This document shows, piece after piece, positions 1 to 8,715 of a DNA stretch of 33,530 bases. The notes under the pieces were generated by a model that worked only from the letters and a program-made list of their open reading frames with translations, had not been told where the DNA came from and made no database searches. Position numbers and translations under genes: made by a program. The DNA is from Saprospiraceae bacterium UBA6168 (GTDB lineage Bacteria > Bacteroidota > Bacteroidia > Chitinophagales > Saprospiraceae). The stretch spans positions 1 to 33,530 of the forward strand of contig DIUC01000090.1 in assembly GCA_002435785.1 (NCBI GenBank), written 5' to 3'. Positions within the stretch are counted from its first letter, which is position 1, and each line of letters starts with the position of its first letter.

Positions 1-54
1 AATTTCTTCATGCAACAACGCCATTACACGATAACCTCTTTCTTTTTAACAACA

Positions 55-91
55 GGGGCATGGCTGTTCAGCCATGCCCCTTTATTTCATT
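55..91 (+). terminator. Strong hairpin followed by a T-rich run
   Basis: An 11-bp perfect stem (GGGGCATGGCT and AGCCATGCCCC, loop GTTC, 55-80) is followed by TTTATTTCATT. This is the form of an intrinsic terminator for a gene left of the window. One frame has a stop at 32-34 that could be that gene's end, but its identity cannot be seen. The hairpin lies just before the ATG at 98, so it could instead be a leader hairpin of the next gene. Confidence 0.65.
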
Positions 92-97
92 ACCATT

Positions 98-1585
98 ATG
101 CAAACCACCAGCATTATCTTTCTTTTTTTTCTATTTATACATACATTTTCCTTCGGCCAGAAAAATGACAATCACTGGATTCTTGGCAAGGATGGCGGCA
201 CTACTGTTGAGTTCAGCAATGGATATCCAAATATATTTTTTGCAAATAGAGACGCAGTCATGCGAGTGACCAATGCCAGCATGTCAGATTCAATTGGAAA
301 TTTACTTTTCTACACAAACGGTTGTGAGATTTATAATGCCAACGATTTAGTAATGGATAATGGCAACAAGCTCAATCCTGGGTATATTTATGATAACTAT
401 TGTCAAGGATCTTTTGAGGCTTATATTTCAATTAATGGCGCAATAGCATTGCCCTTAAATGATAGTGTTCATTTTATTTTTCATTACGGGCTAAAGATTG
501 TGTTCGACGATCCAAACGTTTATCTTTTTAATGATAAAATCTACCATTCAGTTGTCAACATGAATTACAACAACGGATTGGGCAAGGTCGTGAAAAAAAA
601 CCAGCTCGTTGTGGAAGACACATTGCACGGTGGCGACTTGACCGCCATACGGCATGCTAATGGCAAAAGCTGGTGGGTAATCTCACCAAAAGAAGTATCA
701 AACAGGTATTTCATTTTACTGTTAGATGCTGATGAAAACTTAACCGTTTCAGAGCAAGAAATCGGCGCTGTTACTTCACCATTAGGCACTGGCGGTGGCC
801 AAGCTCTTTTCTCCCCTGATGGTGATACCTATGTTCGATACAACTATGCAGATGGAATCATGTTGTTTGACTTCGATCGGCAATTGGGACAATTTAGCAA
901 TTACAGGCATATAGATAACGGTGATAGTATCATGGTCACAGGTGGTGTTGCGTTCTCGCCCAATTCCCGTTTTTTATACATAGCTTCTCAAGTTAAATTT
1001 TATCAATATGACCTTCAAGCATCAGATATAGAGGCGTCCAGAGTCCTTCTGGGCGAGTACGATGGTTATCAGTCCCCGTTCCCCATCGCTACCACCTTCT
1101 ACCACTGCCAGCTTGCGCCCGACTGCAAGATATACTGCAACTGCTACAACGGCTGCGACGTGCTACATGTCGTGAACAACCCCGATGAACCGGGGCTTGC
1201 CTGTGATTTCGTACAGCACGGGGTTCAGCTCCCCACCAGCAACGCCCTCTCCCTTCCCAACTTCCCCAACTACCGCCTTGGCACCGGGCAACCGCCCTGT
1301 GTGCCTACTGCTACCAAGGATACAGAAGTGGGACAGGCGGCGGTAAAGGTGTATCCGAACCCCGCCACGAGCGAGGTCACGGTCTCGCTGCCCGTGCCAC
1401 TGCCCAAGCCATCCACTTGGCACCTCCTCGACCCGCTTGGGCGGGAAGTGCGCAGGGTAGTTTTGTCGGCAGGACAGCAAGCGGTGGAGGTCGGGCTGGC
1501 GGGCGTGCCGCCGGGCATGTACTTTTGGAACGTGGAAAGCGAGGGGCGGCCTGTGGGGAGCGGGAAGCTCATCATCGCAAGATAG
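98..1585 (+). CDS. Secreted beta-propeller-like protein with T9SS type A sorting domain
   Basis: This 495-residue protein starts with a signal peptide (residues 1-21, MQTTSIIFLFFLF...FGQ). I chose the ATG at 98 because the in-frame ATG at 74 lies inside the upstream hairpin. The middle (about 25-410) has short repeated strand patterns such as ALFSPDGDTYVRY and VAFSPNSRFLYIAS, typical of WD40/lactonase-like propellers. Residues 416-495 form a T9SS type A C-terminal domain (VKVYPNP, then LDPLGREV, GMYFW and GKLIIAR). Proteins with this domain cross the outer membrane by the type IX system and are attached to or released from the surface. The ligand or enzymatic function is unknown. Composition changes sharply inside the gene: sample lines have 38-40% GC before about 1050 and 68% near 1400. 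Confidence 0.88.
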   Translation: MQTTSIIFLFFLFIHTFSFGQKNDNHWILGKDGGTTVEFSNGYPNIFFANRDAVMRVTNASMSDSIGNLLFYTNGCEIYNANDLVMDNGNKLNPGYIYDNYCQGSFEAYISINGAIALPLNDSVHFIFHYGLKIVFDDPNVYLFNDKIYHSVVNMNYNNGLGKVVKKNQLVVEDTLHGGDLTAIRHANGKSWWVISPKEVSNRYFILLLDADENLTVSEQEIGAVTSPLGTGGGQALFSPDGDTYVRYNYADGIMLFDFDRQLGQFSNYRHIDNGDSIMVTGGVAFSPNSRFLYIASQVKFYQYDLQASDIEASRVLLGEYDGYQSPFPIATTFYHCQLAPDCKIYCNCYNGCDVLHVVNNPDEPGLACDFVQHGVQLPTSNALSLPNFPNYRLGTGQPPCVPTATKDTEVGQAAVKVYPNPATSEVTVSLPVPLPKPSTWHLLDPLGREVRRVVLSAGQQAVEVGLAGVPPGMYFWNVESEGRPVGSGKLIIAR

Positions 1586-1760
1586 GATTCGCTAAAAACA
1601 TTCTTTGTACCGCACCCACTGGTGTTGTGGCCGTAGTTGGGCCCGCTCTGGGTAATGCAGGATATCTTTGCCTTGGTTTGCTTTGACATGGACGGAGAAG
1701 GAAAAACTGTGTGTTTTTTCAAAAATCCTCCTACCTTCCCTCGGCAAAACCAAGCATATT

Positions 1761-4220
1761 ATGACCATACTCACCAACCCACAGCTCGACCTCGCCTTCG
1801 ACTACGTTCGGAACACCAACAAGAACATCTACCTGACGGGCAAGGCGGGCACCGGAAAGACCACCTTCCTCCACCGCATCAAGGAGGAGGGGTTCAAGCG
1901 GATGGTGGTCACGGCCCCGACCGGGGTGGCTGCCATTAATGCCGGGGGCATGACGCTGCACTCCATGTTCCAACTGCCGTTCGGGCTGCACCTGCCCGGT
2001 GCTACCCGTGACGAAAGCAAGCAGCGCCGTTTTTCTGGGCAAAAAATCAGCCTCATCAAGAGCCTCGACCTCCTCGTGATTGACGAAATCAGCATGGTAC
2101 GGGCCGACCTCCTCGATGCCGTGGACGAGGTGCTGCGCCGCTACCGGGACTACTCCAAGCCCTTCGGCGGCGTGCAGTTGCTGATGATTGGCGACCTCCA
2201 CCAACTGCCGCCCGTGGTGAAGCAGGAGGAATGGGAAATGTTGCGCCAGCACTACCAAACGCCTTATTTCTTTAGCAGCCTTGCCCTCAAGAAAAGCGGC
2301 CCCGTGGCCATCGAACTAAAGCATATCTACCGCCAGAGCGACCAGACGTTCATTGACCTGCTGAACAAGGTGCGGGACAACAAGCTGGACGAGGCAGTGC
2401 TCGAAACCTTGAACAGCCGCTACGTCCCCAACTTCCAGCCCGCCGAGACGGACGACTACATCACGCTCACGGCCACCAATGCCGCTTCCAACGACATCAA
2501 CGCCCGCAAGCTGGATTCCCTCCATGAGGAGGTGCATGTTTTCAAGGCAAAAATCGAGGGCGAGTTCCCGGAAATGGCCTACCCAACTGCACTTTCACTG
2601 GAATTCAAGACGGGCGCACAGGTCATGTTCGTGAAAAACGACATTGGGCCGGAGAAGCGCTACTTTAATGGCAAAATCGGCAAGATTACCCGTTTTGCCG
2701 AAGGCGAAATCCATGTGCGCTGCAAGGACGAGCCATCGGACATCGCCGTGACACCCGCCGAGTGGCAGAACATCCGTTACAGCCTCGACGAAAAGACCAA
2801 GGAGGTGAAGGAAGACCTGCTCGGCACCTTCACGCAGTACCCGCTGAAGCTGGCCTGGGCCATCACCATCCACAAGAGCCAGGGCCTCACGTTTGAGCGG
2901 GCCATCATTGATGCGCAGGCGGCCTTCGCCCACGGGCAGGTGTATGTGGCACTGAGCCGATGCAAGAGCTTCGAGGGCATCGTGCTGCGCTCCAAAATCG
3001 CCTTCCACAGCGTCAAAACGGACTCCGTGGTAAAGGACTATTCCGAGGAGTCGGACCGGAACGCCCCCGACGAGGCGCACCTGCACCAATCAAAGAGGGA
3101 GTATCAGCAGGCGCTGCTGCGGGAGCTTTTCAGCTTCAAGGCCATGAAGCGGCAGTTTGACCAGTTGAACCGCCAGTTCTTAGAGCACGATGGAACCCTC
3201 ACGAAGACGGGCATGGAACAGTTCAAGGCGCTGGTAGAAAAGGCCGAAGCGGAGGTGCTCACGATGGCCGACAAGTTTTTGCCGCAGCTCCAGTTCTATT
3301 TCAATGAGCCGCAACTGCCGGAGGAGCAGGAGCCATTGCGCCAGCGGCTACAAAAAGCGAGTGCTTATTTCATCGAAAAGCTGACAAACGAGCTTTTGCC
3401 GGAGGCAAAAAACATCCACCTCTTAACGGACAACAAGGCGGTGAAAAAGACCGTGATGGAGCTTTTGGATAACCTAAAGAAGGAGATTTTTGTGAAAAAC
3501 GCCTGTTTTGCCGCTTGCCAGCCCGCCTTTTCCACCCACGGCTATATCCGAGCGAAGACAAATGCGGAGCTGGACTACCTGACGGCAAAGAGCGCCGCCC
3601 CGCCCTCCTCGGCCATGCCCAGTGTGCCGAGGAACACGCCGCACCCGGAGCTGTATGCCCGGCTGGCGCAATGGCGCAAGGAACTGGCGGACGACATGGA
3701 CCTGGAACTGTACGAAGTGCTGCCCACGAAGACCCTGCTGGAACTGGTGCAGTACCTGCCCACGGACACGGTCTCGCTCAAGCAAATCAAGGGCATTGGG
3801 GAGGCCAAGCTCAAGCGGTTCGGGGGAGCCATCACAGGCATCATCGAGCAATATTGCTCCGTAAAGAACATCCCCGTGAACCTGATGGCCGCCGCCGACC
3901 CGCCACCGCCGCCCAAGTCGGACACCAAAGCCGTCAGCCTCCAAATGTTCAAGTCGGGCAAGACGCTGGAGGAAATCGCTGCCGAGCGGGGTTTTGTGGT
4001 GGGCACGATTGAGGGGCATCTTGCGCACTACGTGGGCACGGGGGAGTTGGATATCCACGAGTTGCTGCAGCCGGAGCAGGTGACAGAAATTTCACAGTTT
4101 TTGGTGGAAACCAAGGCGACGGGCACGGTGGAGGCGAAGGCGCATTTTGGGGATGTTTACTCGTACTCGCAACTGCGGATGGTGCTGATTTGGCTGAAAA
4201 ACAACCCTCCGATGGAGTGA
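1761..4220 (+). CDS. PIF1-like DNA helicase with C-terminal HRDC and helix-turn-helix modules
   Basis: This 819-residue protein is a probable superfamily 1B helicase. Walker A is GKAGTGKTT (27-35), Walker B is LLVIDEISMV with DE at 108-109, and the late helicase motifs appear as TIHKSQGLTFERAIID and VYVALSRC. Residues of about 628-700 resemble an HRDC nucleic-acid-binding domain (ELYARLAQWRKELA, then IKGIGEAKLKRFG), and about 725-775 a helix-turn-helix as in RecQ C-termini (MFKSGKTLEEIAAERGF, then IEGHLAHY). The role is inferred as DNA repair or resolution of structured DNA in the cytoplasm. The start at 1761 (MTILTNPQLDLAF) is preferred over an upstream in-frame start at 1668, whose extra 31 residues look non-coding. 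The 175 nt upstream (1586-1760) hold no other gene. Confidence 0.93.
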   Translation: MTILTNPQLDLAFDYVRNTNKNIYLTGKAGTGKTTFLHRIKEEGFKRMVVTAPTGVAAINAGGMTLHSMFQLPFGLHLPGATRDESKQRRFSGQKISLIKSLDLLVIDEISMVRADLLDAVDEVLRRYRDYSKPFGGVQLLMIGDLHQLPPVVKQEEWEMLRQHYQTPYFFSSLALKKSGPVAIELKHIYRQSDQTFIDLLNKVRDNKLDEAVLETLNSRYVPNFQPAETDDYITLTATNAASNDINARKLDSLHEEVHVFKAKIEGEFPEMAYPTALSLEFKTGAQVMFVKNDIGPEKRYFNGKIGKITRFAEGEIHVRCKDEPSDIAVTPAEWQNIRYSLDEKTKEVKEDLLGTFTQYPLKLAWAITIHKSQGLTFERAIIDAQAAFAHGQVYVALSRCKSFEGIVLRSKIAFHSVKTDSVVKDYSEESDRNAPDEAHLHQSKREYQQALLRELFSFKAMKRQFDQLNRQFLEHDGTLTKTGMEQFKALVEKAEAEVLTMADKFLPQLQFYFNEPQLPEEQEPLRQRLQKASAYFIEKLTNELLPEAKNIHLLTDNKAVKKTVMELLDNLKKEIFVKNACFAACQPAFSTHGYIRAKTNAELDYLTAKSAAPPSSAMPSVPRNTPHPELYARLAQWRKELADDMDLELYEVLPTKTLLELVQYLPTDTVSLKQIKGIGEAKLKRFGGAITGIIEQYCSVKNIPVNLMAAADPPPPPKSDTKAVSLQMFKSGKTLEEIAAERGFVVGTIEGHLAHYVGTGELDIHELLQPEQVTEISQFLVETKATGTVEAKAHFGDVYSYSQLRMVLIWLKNNPPME

Positions 4221-4232
4221 GGTGGGTGTCAG

Positions 4233-4338
4233 GATGACCTCACCCCCAGCCCCTCTCCTTCGAGGAGAGGGGGGCGGATACTGCTTTGTGACGAAGGCGA
4301 TGACCTCACCCCCAGCCCCTCTCCTGCGAGGAGAGGGG
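4233..4338. repeat. Two copies of a 40-bp palindromic repeat, leftward orientation
   Basis: Two near-identical 40-bp copies (4233-4272 and 4299-4338) read GATGACCTCACCCCCAGCCC followed by a CTCTCCT-nCG-AGGAGAG hairpin. The spacing is 66 bp, and the flanks also resemble each other (CTGCTTTGTGACGAAGG against CTGTTTTGCAACGAAGG). They are inverted relative to the three copies that follow. Together with that array they fill the gap of about 480 bp between the helicase and the SEC-C gene, where I see no real gene. Confidence 0.9.
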
Positions 4339-4395
4339 TGAGGCTTCTGTTTTGCAACGAAGGGGGGGTGAGGCCACTGTTTTGTTATATAAGTG

Positions 4396-4609
4396 CAAGC
4401 ATTCTCAATTTAGTGGTCTCTACTCCCCTCTCCTCGCAGGAGAGGGGCTGGGGGTGAGGCCACTGAAATTCAAGCATACCCAATGCAGTGGTCTCTACTC
4501 CCCTCTCCTCGCAGGAGAGGGGCCGGGGGTGAGGCCACTGAAATTCAAGCATACCCAATGCAGTGGTCTCTACTCCCCTCTCCTCGCAGGAGAGGGGCCG
4601 GGGGTGAGG
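4396..4609. repeat. Three tandem 75-bp repeats with a double-stem palindrome
   Basis: Units start at 4396, 4471 and 4546, an exact 75-bp period; the third is cut at about 4609. Each carries CCCCTCTCCT-CGC-AGGAGAGGGG, a perfect 10-bp stem, and an outer arm pair CAGTGGTCTC and GAGGCCACTG that pairs with one G-T wobble. Units 2 and 3 are almost identical and unit 1 is more diverged. Because 75 is a multiple of three, a 98-codon frame stays open across the array (4352-4648), but it encodes only the repeat and is not called as a gene. Confidence 0.93.
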
Positions 4610-4676
4610 TTTGGGCGGCCAAGCGATAACTTTTCAAAATTGATTTGAAAGGACACTTAGGCTTTTGTCAAACTTT

Positions 4677-4684
4677 TACCTTTG
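4677..4684 (+). promoter_or_regulatory. Bacteroidota -7 promoter element TACCTTTG
   Basis: This is an exact match to TAnnTTTG, ending 18 nt before the ATG at 4703. No TTTG sits at the usual -33 distance. A TTAG lies at 4657-4660. Confidence 0.6.
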
Positions 4685-4702
4685 AGCCAAAATAAAAAGA
4701 AC

Positions 4703-6388
4703 ATGGCCTTTGACAACTTAGACCGCTACAAGAAATTTGAATATGCCATCACTGGCGATGTGGAAGCACCGGACCACGGCTACCACTACTCCGATGAAAT
4801 AGCCGAACTGCTGCACAAGACCTACCTGCGGGTGCAAAAGCGGAAACCCCACCTCATCCCGGAGTTGCACAAGTTGATTGAAAAATACCCACGGGTGCCA
4901 ACTTTCAAGAACTATCTGTCCATGTACTACAACCTTACCGGGAAAGTAGATAAGGCATACGAAGTGAACCATTGGATAGCAAAGGAACACCCAGATTATC
5001 TGCACGGGAAAATCAACCTTGCCGCAGAGGCCATCGCAAAAGGCAACTTTGACGAAGTACCAAAAATCCTTGGCGAGGCACTTGACTTGAAGGGTTTGTA
5101 CCCACACCGGGAGGTGTTCCATCTCTCAGAGTTCCAATCCTTTTTTATCGCTACCTGTCAGTACTTGATTGAAACCGACCAATTGGAAGCAGCGGAAAGC
5201 CGCATAGAAATGGCAGAAAAGGTGCTCAGCCATGACCCCGCAATCACGTCGGATATGCGGATGCAGATATTGGCGAAACGGGTGCTCAATAGGAAGAAAG
5301 CAGAAACTGCTTGGAAGGAAAAGCATGGCGAAAAAATCGGCAGGGACTACGACAAATCCATCCAAACCGATGAAAAGCCGACTTTCCATCACCCTGAAAT
5401 TTGGGCGATTTACGAGCACGGTTTGCGCATTCCGCAGGATGTGCTGCGCAATATCCTTGAACTGCCCCGTGAAACCCTGCTCCAAGACCTCGAAACCGTG
5501 CTTCAGGACACCGTGCGGCGCTTTGATTATTTTTTAGGCCAATTGGAGGAATGGGAGGAAGAGGATTGGGAAGAGGAAAGGCATTCTTTTCCGCTCCATG
5601 CACTCTTTTTGCTGACTGAATTGAAGGCCACCGAAAAATTGCCAGCCATCCTCGACCTCCTACGGGAAGGTGAGGAGCTTCTGGATTTTTGGTTCAACGA
5701 CCACGTCTTTGAAACGGTTTGGCATTTCGTTTACCATTTGGGAAACCAGCAGTTGGACATATTGCAGGAGTTCATGCAAGCGCCAGATGTTTGTTCCGAG
5801 GCCAAGACCATTATTTCTCAAGCTGTTGTCCAAGTAGCATTTCACCAACCCGAGCGGCATGAGGAGGTCGTAAACTGGTACAAGGATATTCTTCAATACT
5901 ACCTCGACCACTTGGACACCCCAAAGCTCGTTGATGTGGACACGATAGCTCCCATCATCTGTGACCTATCCTACCTCCGGGCCACCGATACGCTGCCCCT
6001 CTGCAAGTCTTTCTTCGACATGGACTTGGTGGACCTTGACTATGCGGGCGATTACAAGGGCATCGAGGAAAAAACCCTTAAACCGCTTTCAGAGGATGAC
6101 AAATCCACCATTTATCCCAATATATTCCAGCATATCACGCATATTTTAAGCACTTGGCATGGCTATCTTACGCCGGAAGACCGAGACCTAAGAAATGCTC
6201 GTATGGAGGAAAGAATCGCCGCCGTTGATTTGGAAAATTCCGCCAAAAAACCGATGCCACCCCCATCCCCAGCATCGAATGCTGGTTGGCAGGAGACGGT
6301 AAAACAAGATGGGCCAAAGGTAGGTCGCAACGACCCTTGCCCCTGTGGTAGCGGGAAAAAGTACAAGAAGTGCTGCATGAATAAATAG
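4703..6388 (+). CDS. SEC-C motif protein with TPR-like N-terminal region
   Basis: This 561-residue soluble protein has helical, TPR-like repeats in residues of about 20-200 (for example LHKLIEKYPRVPTFKNYLSMYYNLTGKVDKAYE, given here only as a pattern of paired helices). The middle (about 270-470) is acidic and helical and resembles DUF1186-type SEC-C proteins. The last 22 residues are a zinc-binding SEC-C motif, RNDPCPCGSGKKYKKCC, the same tail found on SecA. The function is unknown; SEC-C proteins often bind ribosomes or protein partners. The ATG at 4703 is preferred to a TTG at 4682 because the TTG overlaps the promoter element. The next gene starts 44 nt downstream on the same strand, so the two may be co-transcribed. 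Confidence 0.9.
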   Translation: MAFDNLDRYKKFEYAITGDVEAPDHGYHYSDEIAELLHKTYLRVQKRKPHLIPELHKLIEKYPRVPTFKNYLSMYYNLTGKVDKAYEVNHWIAKEHPDYLHGKINLAAEAIAKGNFDEVPKILGEALDLKGLYPHREVFHLSEFQSFFIATCQYLIETDQLEAAESRIEMAEKVLSHDPAITSDMRMQILAKRVLNRKKAETAWKEKHGEKIGRDYDKSIQTDEKPTFHHPEIWAIYEHGLRIPQDVLRNILELPRETLLQDLETVLQDTVRRFDYFLGQLEEWEEEDWEEERHSFPLHALFLLTELKATEKLPAILDLLREGEELLDFWFNDHVFETVWHFVYHLGNQQLDILQEFMQAPDVCSEAKTIISQAVVQVAFHQPERHEEVVNWYKDILQYYLDHLDTPKLVDVDTIAPIICDLSYLRATDTLPLCKSFFDMDLVDLDYAGDYKGIEEKTLKPLSEDDKSTIYPNIFQHITHILSTWHGYLTPEDRDLRNARMEERIAAVDLENSAKKPMPPPSPASNAGWQETVKQDGPKVGRNDPCPCGSGKKYKKCCMNK

Positions 6389-6432
6389 GTTTGTTTTTAT
6401 TTCCCATTTTTACCAAACAATGCCTTTTGTCC

Positions 6433-7320
6433 ATGAATGAAAACCCAACCACTCGTCACCTCCATGAGCTCCCGCCCCGCCAAGTGGGGCTGTACGCCAA
6501 GGCCATCGTATTATCCGGCGGTTTCCTGCAGCAGTTCGGCTGGGTGTTCTTCTGCATGGGCAGCTTGTTTTCGTGGATTTTCATCCCAATGTCGGATGTT
6601 AAATACTGGTTCGAGTTTGGCAAGGAATGGAAGGAGGTGCCGGGGAAATTGGTCACTGCCGAGCCGACCAATTCGGCGGTGAACGAGGAGGTCGTTTACC
6701 AGAACCTGCACGCTTTTGAACTGGATGGCCAGCGCTACACGGGCAAGAGCTTCACCGTTGGGGCGGACTATAGCGGTGGGGAGGATGTTACCATCCGCTA
6801 CGATGCCAAGAACCCCACGGACTCGCACGTGGCGGGGTCAAGGCGGGCGGTGTTTCCGGCCTTCGTGTTGTTCGTTCTGATATTCCCGCTGGTGGGTTTG
6901 GCCTTCATCGTACATGCCATCCGGCAGAACCTGCGGGCCATCAAGCTCCTGGAAATCGGTTCGTTCACGAGGGGCAAAAAGACCACCAAGGAATCCACCA
7001 ATTCTGCCGTGAAAATCAACAACAGGACTTATCCCGTTTACAAATACGGCTTCGAGTTCGAGGCGGGCGGCAAGTGCCACACGGCCACCTGCAAGACCCA
7101 CCAAGCATGGCTGGTGGAAGACGAGGAGCGGGAAATCATCCTCTACGACCAGTTCAATCCCGACTTCAATGTAGTCTATGATGCGGCGGGGAACATGCCC
7201 CGGATTACCGAGCAGGGCACGCTTGCGGCCCCGGGCATTGGCAAGGCGGTTTACCTGATTTTGCCGTTGGTGGGCATTGGCATCAACGCCCTCTTTCTGT
7301 TTCCAAGGCTATTTTATTGA
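6433..7320 (+). CDS. DUF3592-type membrane protein
   Basis: This 295-residue protein has hydrophobic segments near residues 30-55 (AIVLSGGFLQQFGWVFFCMG), 137-160 (AVFPAFVLFVLIFPLVGLAF) and at the C-terminus (AVYLILPLVGIGINALFLF). Two extracytoplasmic beta-rich segments between them share a plan: a line with TNSAV, a FELDGQRYTG or FEFEAGGKCHTA strand, then VTIRYDAKNP or IILYDQFNP. That is how DUF3592 domains look, here apparently twice. The function is unknown. The ATG at 6433 (MNENPTTRHLHELP) is preferred to a TTG at 6391. The gene probably shares a transcript with the SEC-C gene. Its stop overlaps the end of the convergent hydrolase gene by 7 nt. Confidence 0.85.
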   Translation: MNENPTTRHLHELPPRQVGLYAKAIVLSGGFLQQFGWVFFCMGSLFSWIFIPMSDVKYWFEFGKEWKEVPGKLVTAEPTNSAVNEEVVYQNLHAFELDGQRYTGKSFTVGADYSGGEDVTIRYDAKNPTDSHVAGSRRAVFPAFVLFVLIFPLVGLAFIVHAIRQNLRAIKLLEIGSFTRGKKTTKESTNSAVKINNRTYPVYKYGFEFEAGGKCHTATCKTHQAWLVEDEEREIILYDQFNPDFNVVYDAAGNMPRITEQGTLAAPGIGKAVYLILPLVGIGINALFLFPRLFY

Positions 7321-8120
7321 GCGGGGACGGGGCATTCTTCCATAGCCATGGATACGCCCAAGAACCGCAGCGCCTCGGCATTGAACCGCTGCCACTGCTC
7401 GATGTTGCAGATATGCCCGCACTTCTCGATGACCACAAGCGTGGCCTTCTCCTGTTTCTCCACAAATCGGCGGGCCGCCTTGAAGAAGACGTGGTCTTCG
7501 GCGCCCATCACCACGAGGCTCCATTGCTTTAGCTGGCGGTGAAAGAACTCATCGAGCAACGAGAAGAACTCGCCGTACAGCCCCACCCATTTCATGTACT
7601 CGGCCTGGGTGAGCCGCTTGGCCTGTTGGCGATAGAGCCGCCTCGACTTTTCGTGGTTTTTTTTCGGTAAAATGATGAGCGAAAAAATGGCGTAGATATA
7701 ACGGTACGGCAGCAGCAAGTTCATTAATTGCGATGCCTGCACCAGCAGCCGCATCTTCAGGGTGGCCCGGAACACGCCGCCAGCCATCACCATCCGGTCA
7801 ATCAGTTCCGGCCTTTTCTGCTCCAACCTTTGCAAGATGGCACTGCCCAACGACAAGGAAATGAAATGCGATTTTTGAATGCCAAGGTGGTCTATCACCT
7901 CCAGGATATCGTCGCAAACAATGTCGAAATTGTAGCTCGCAAAGGGCGGCTCCATGTTCTTGGAAAGGCCGTGATCCCGCAGGTCTAGCAGCAGGAGGTT
8001 GAAGAAGGGCTTGAAGGCCTCCGTCTGGTAGCGCCAAGTGGCAATGGCCCCGCCAGCACCGTGCACGAACACGAGCCAAGGAGCATCAATTGGCAGGCGG
8101 TAGGTCTGATAATGCAGCAT
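7314..8120 (-). CDS. Alpha/beta-fold hydrolase
   Basis: This 268-residue protein has the alpha/beta hydrolase layout: an oxyanion loop HGAGG (20-24), a strand LLLLDLRDHGLS (42-53), a nucleophile elbow S-L-S-L-G with Ser90, and a probable Asp209 (GAEDHVF) and His236 (EKCGHICNIEQW). The first elbow residue is Ser, not the usual Gly. There is no signal peptide, so it is probably cytoplasmic. The substrate cannot be told; carboxylesters are typical for the family. A helical cap (about 125-185) rich in Tyr, Leu and Arg lies between the nucleophile and the Asp. The gene is convergent with the DUF3592 gene and divergent from the small gene at 8176, with 55 nt between the starts. Confidence 0.9.
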   Translation of the reverse strand: MLHYQTYRLPIDAPWLVFVHGAGGAIATWRYQTEAFKPFFNLLLLDLRDHGLSKNMEPPFASYNFDIVCDDILEVIDHLGIQKSHFISLSLGSAILQRLEQKRPELIDRMVMAGGVFRATLKMRLLVQASQLMNLLLPYRYIYAIFSLIILPKKNHEKSRRLYRQQAKRLTQAEYMKWVGLYGEFFSLLDEFFHRQLKQWSLVVMGAEDHVFFKAARRFVEKQEKATLVVIEKCGHICNIEQWQRFNAEALRFLGVSMAMEECPVPAQ

Positions 8121-8164
8121 TAAGTTTTATTTTTGAAACAACAGAACAAGGAGCGGCAAGAAAT

Positions 8165-8183
8165 GTTATCACGGCATGATAAC
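8165..8183. promoter_or_regulatory. Perfect 7-bp inverted repeat over a start codon
   Basis: GTTATCA-CGGCA-TGATAAC covers the ATG at 8176 and the 11 nt before it. It could be an operator between the divergent hydrolase and this gene, or an RNA hairpin that hides the start codon. Confidence 0.4.
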
Positions 8184-8571
8184 TAAAAGAGACAACGAAC
8201 TGACCCGCTTGCGCCCCGCCATTGAAGCAAACATAGATGAAAATCCGGAGAACAGCGCCGGTCATTTTCAGAACGCTACCCTACGGCCCATCCTCAAGCT
8301 TCAAAACGAGTTGTTGCTCCAAGTGTTCAAACATTACCTCCAAAAGTCGAAAGGCAGCTTTTTCCAGCTTGCCCCGCCGAAGCAGTTGGAGTTCATCGGC
8401 AACAGCATCCGCAGCGACCTCCGCTTCCGCAATATGCTGACCGGGCTCATCGTTGGCCATTTCACCGAGCAGGAGTGGGAGGTGTTCGCCTCCATGGAGC
8501 CAGAGCTGACCCGCCGCATCGCCGACTTGTTGATTCAGCGGTTGAGTGACCAAGTGGACAAATTGATATAA
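8176..8571 (+). CDS. Conserved Bacteroidota protein of unknown function, 131 residues
   Basis: This small, highly charged and probably all-helical protein has no signal peptide. Its core (FQNATLRPILKLQNELLL, then FKHYLQKSKGSF, FRNMLTGLIVGHFTEQEW and LTRRIADLLIQRL) matches my memory of a Bacteroidota-specific family of about 130 residues, sometimes loosely labelled glyoxalase. I see none of the metal-binding His/Glu pattern of true glyoxalases, so I do not assign that function. The gene stands alone: it is divergent from the hydrolase and 144 nt before the MFS exporter. Confidence 0.82.
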   Translation: MITKRDNELTRLRPAIEANIDENPENSAGHFQNATLRPILKLQNELLLQVFKHYLQKSKGSFFQLAPPKQLEFIGNSIRSDLRFRNMLTGLIVGHFTEQEWEVFASMEPELTRRIADLLIQRLSDQVDKLI

Positions 8572-8666
8572 GTGGTTTGGGATTGCACCGTCTGGGAGGT
8601 GTTTTTTTGAGCAATGGTTGAGCCGCTCGGCCTAATATTCGTTGCCTGAACATTGCCACTTGTCCC

Positions 8667-8674
8667 TACTTTTG
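8667..8674 (+). promoter_or_regulatory. -7 promoter element TACTTTTG
   Basis: This is an exact TAnnTTTG match, 41 nt before the ATG at 8716. A GTTG lies at 8641-8644, 22 nt upstream, as a weak -33 candidate. Confidence 0.55.
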
Positions 8675-8715
8675 CCGGCCACCAACTACCAAATTCCTAA
8701 TTTCCAATCCCCACC

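Noticed and set aside
4233..4609. CRISPR array
   Set aside because: The units are tandem and palindromic over their whole length, with no unique spacers of even size and no cas genes.
4352..4648. A 98-codon frame across the 75-bp repeats
   Set aside because: It encodes only the repeated GLYSPLLAGEGPGVR pattern, created because the repeat length is a multiple of three; there is no promoter at its start.
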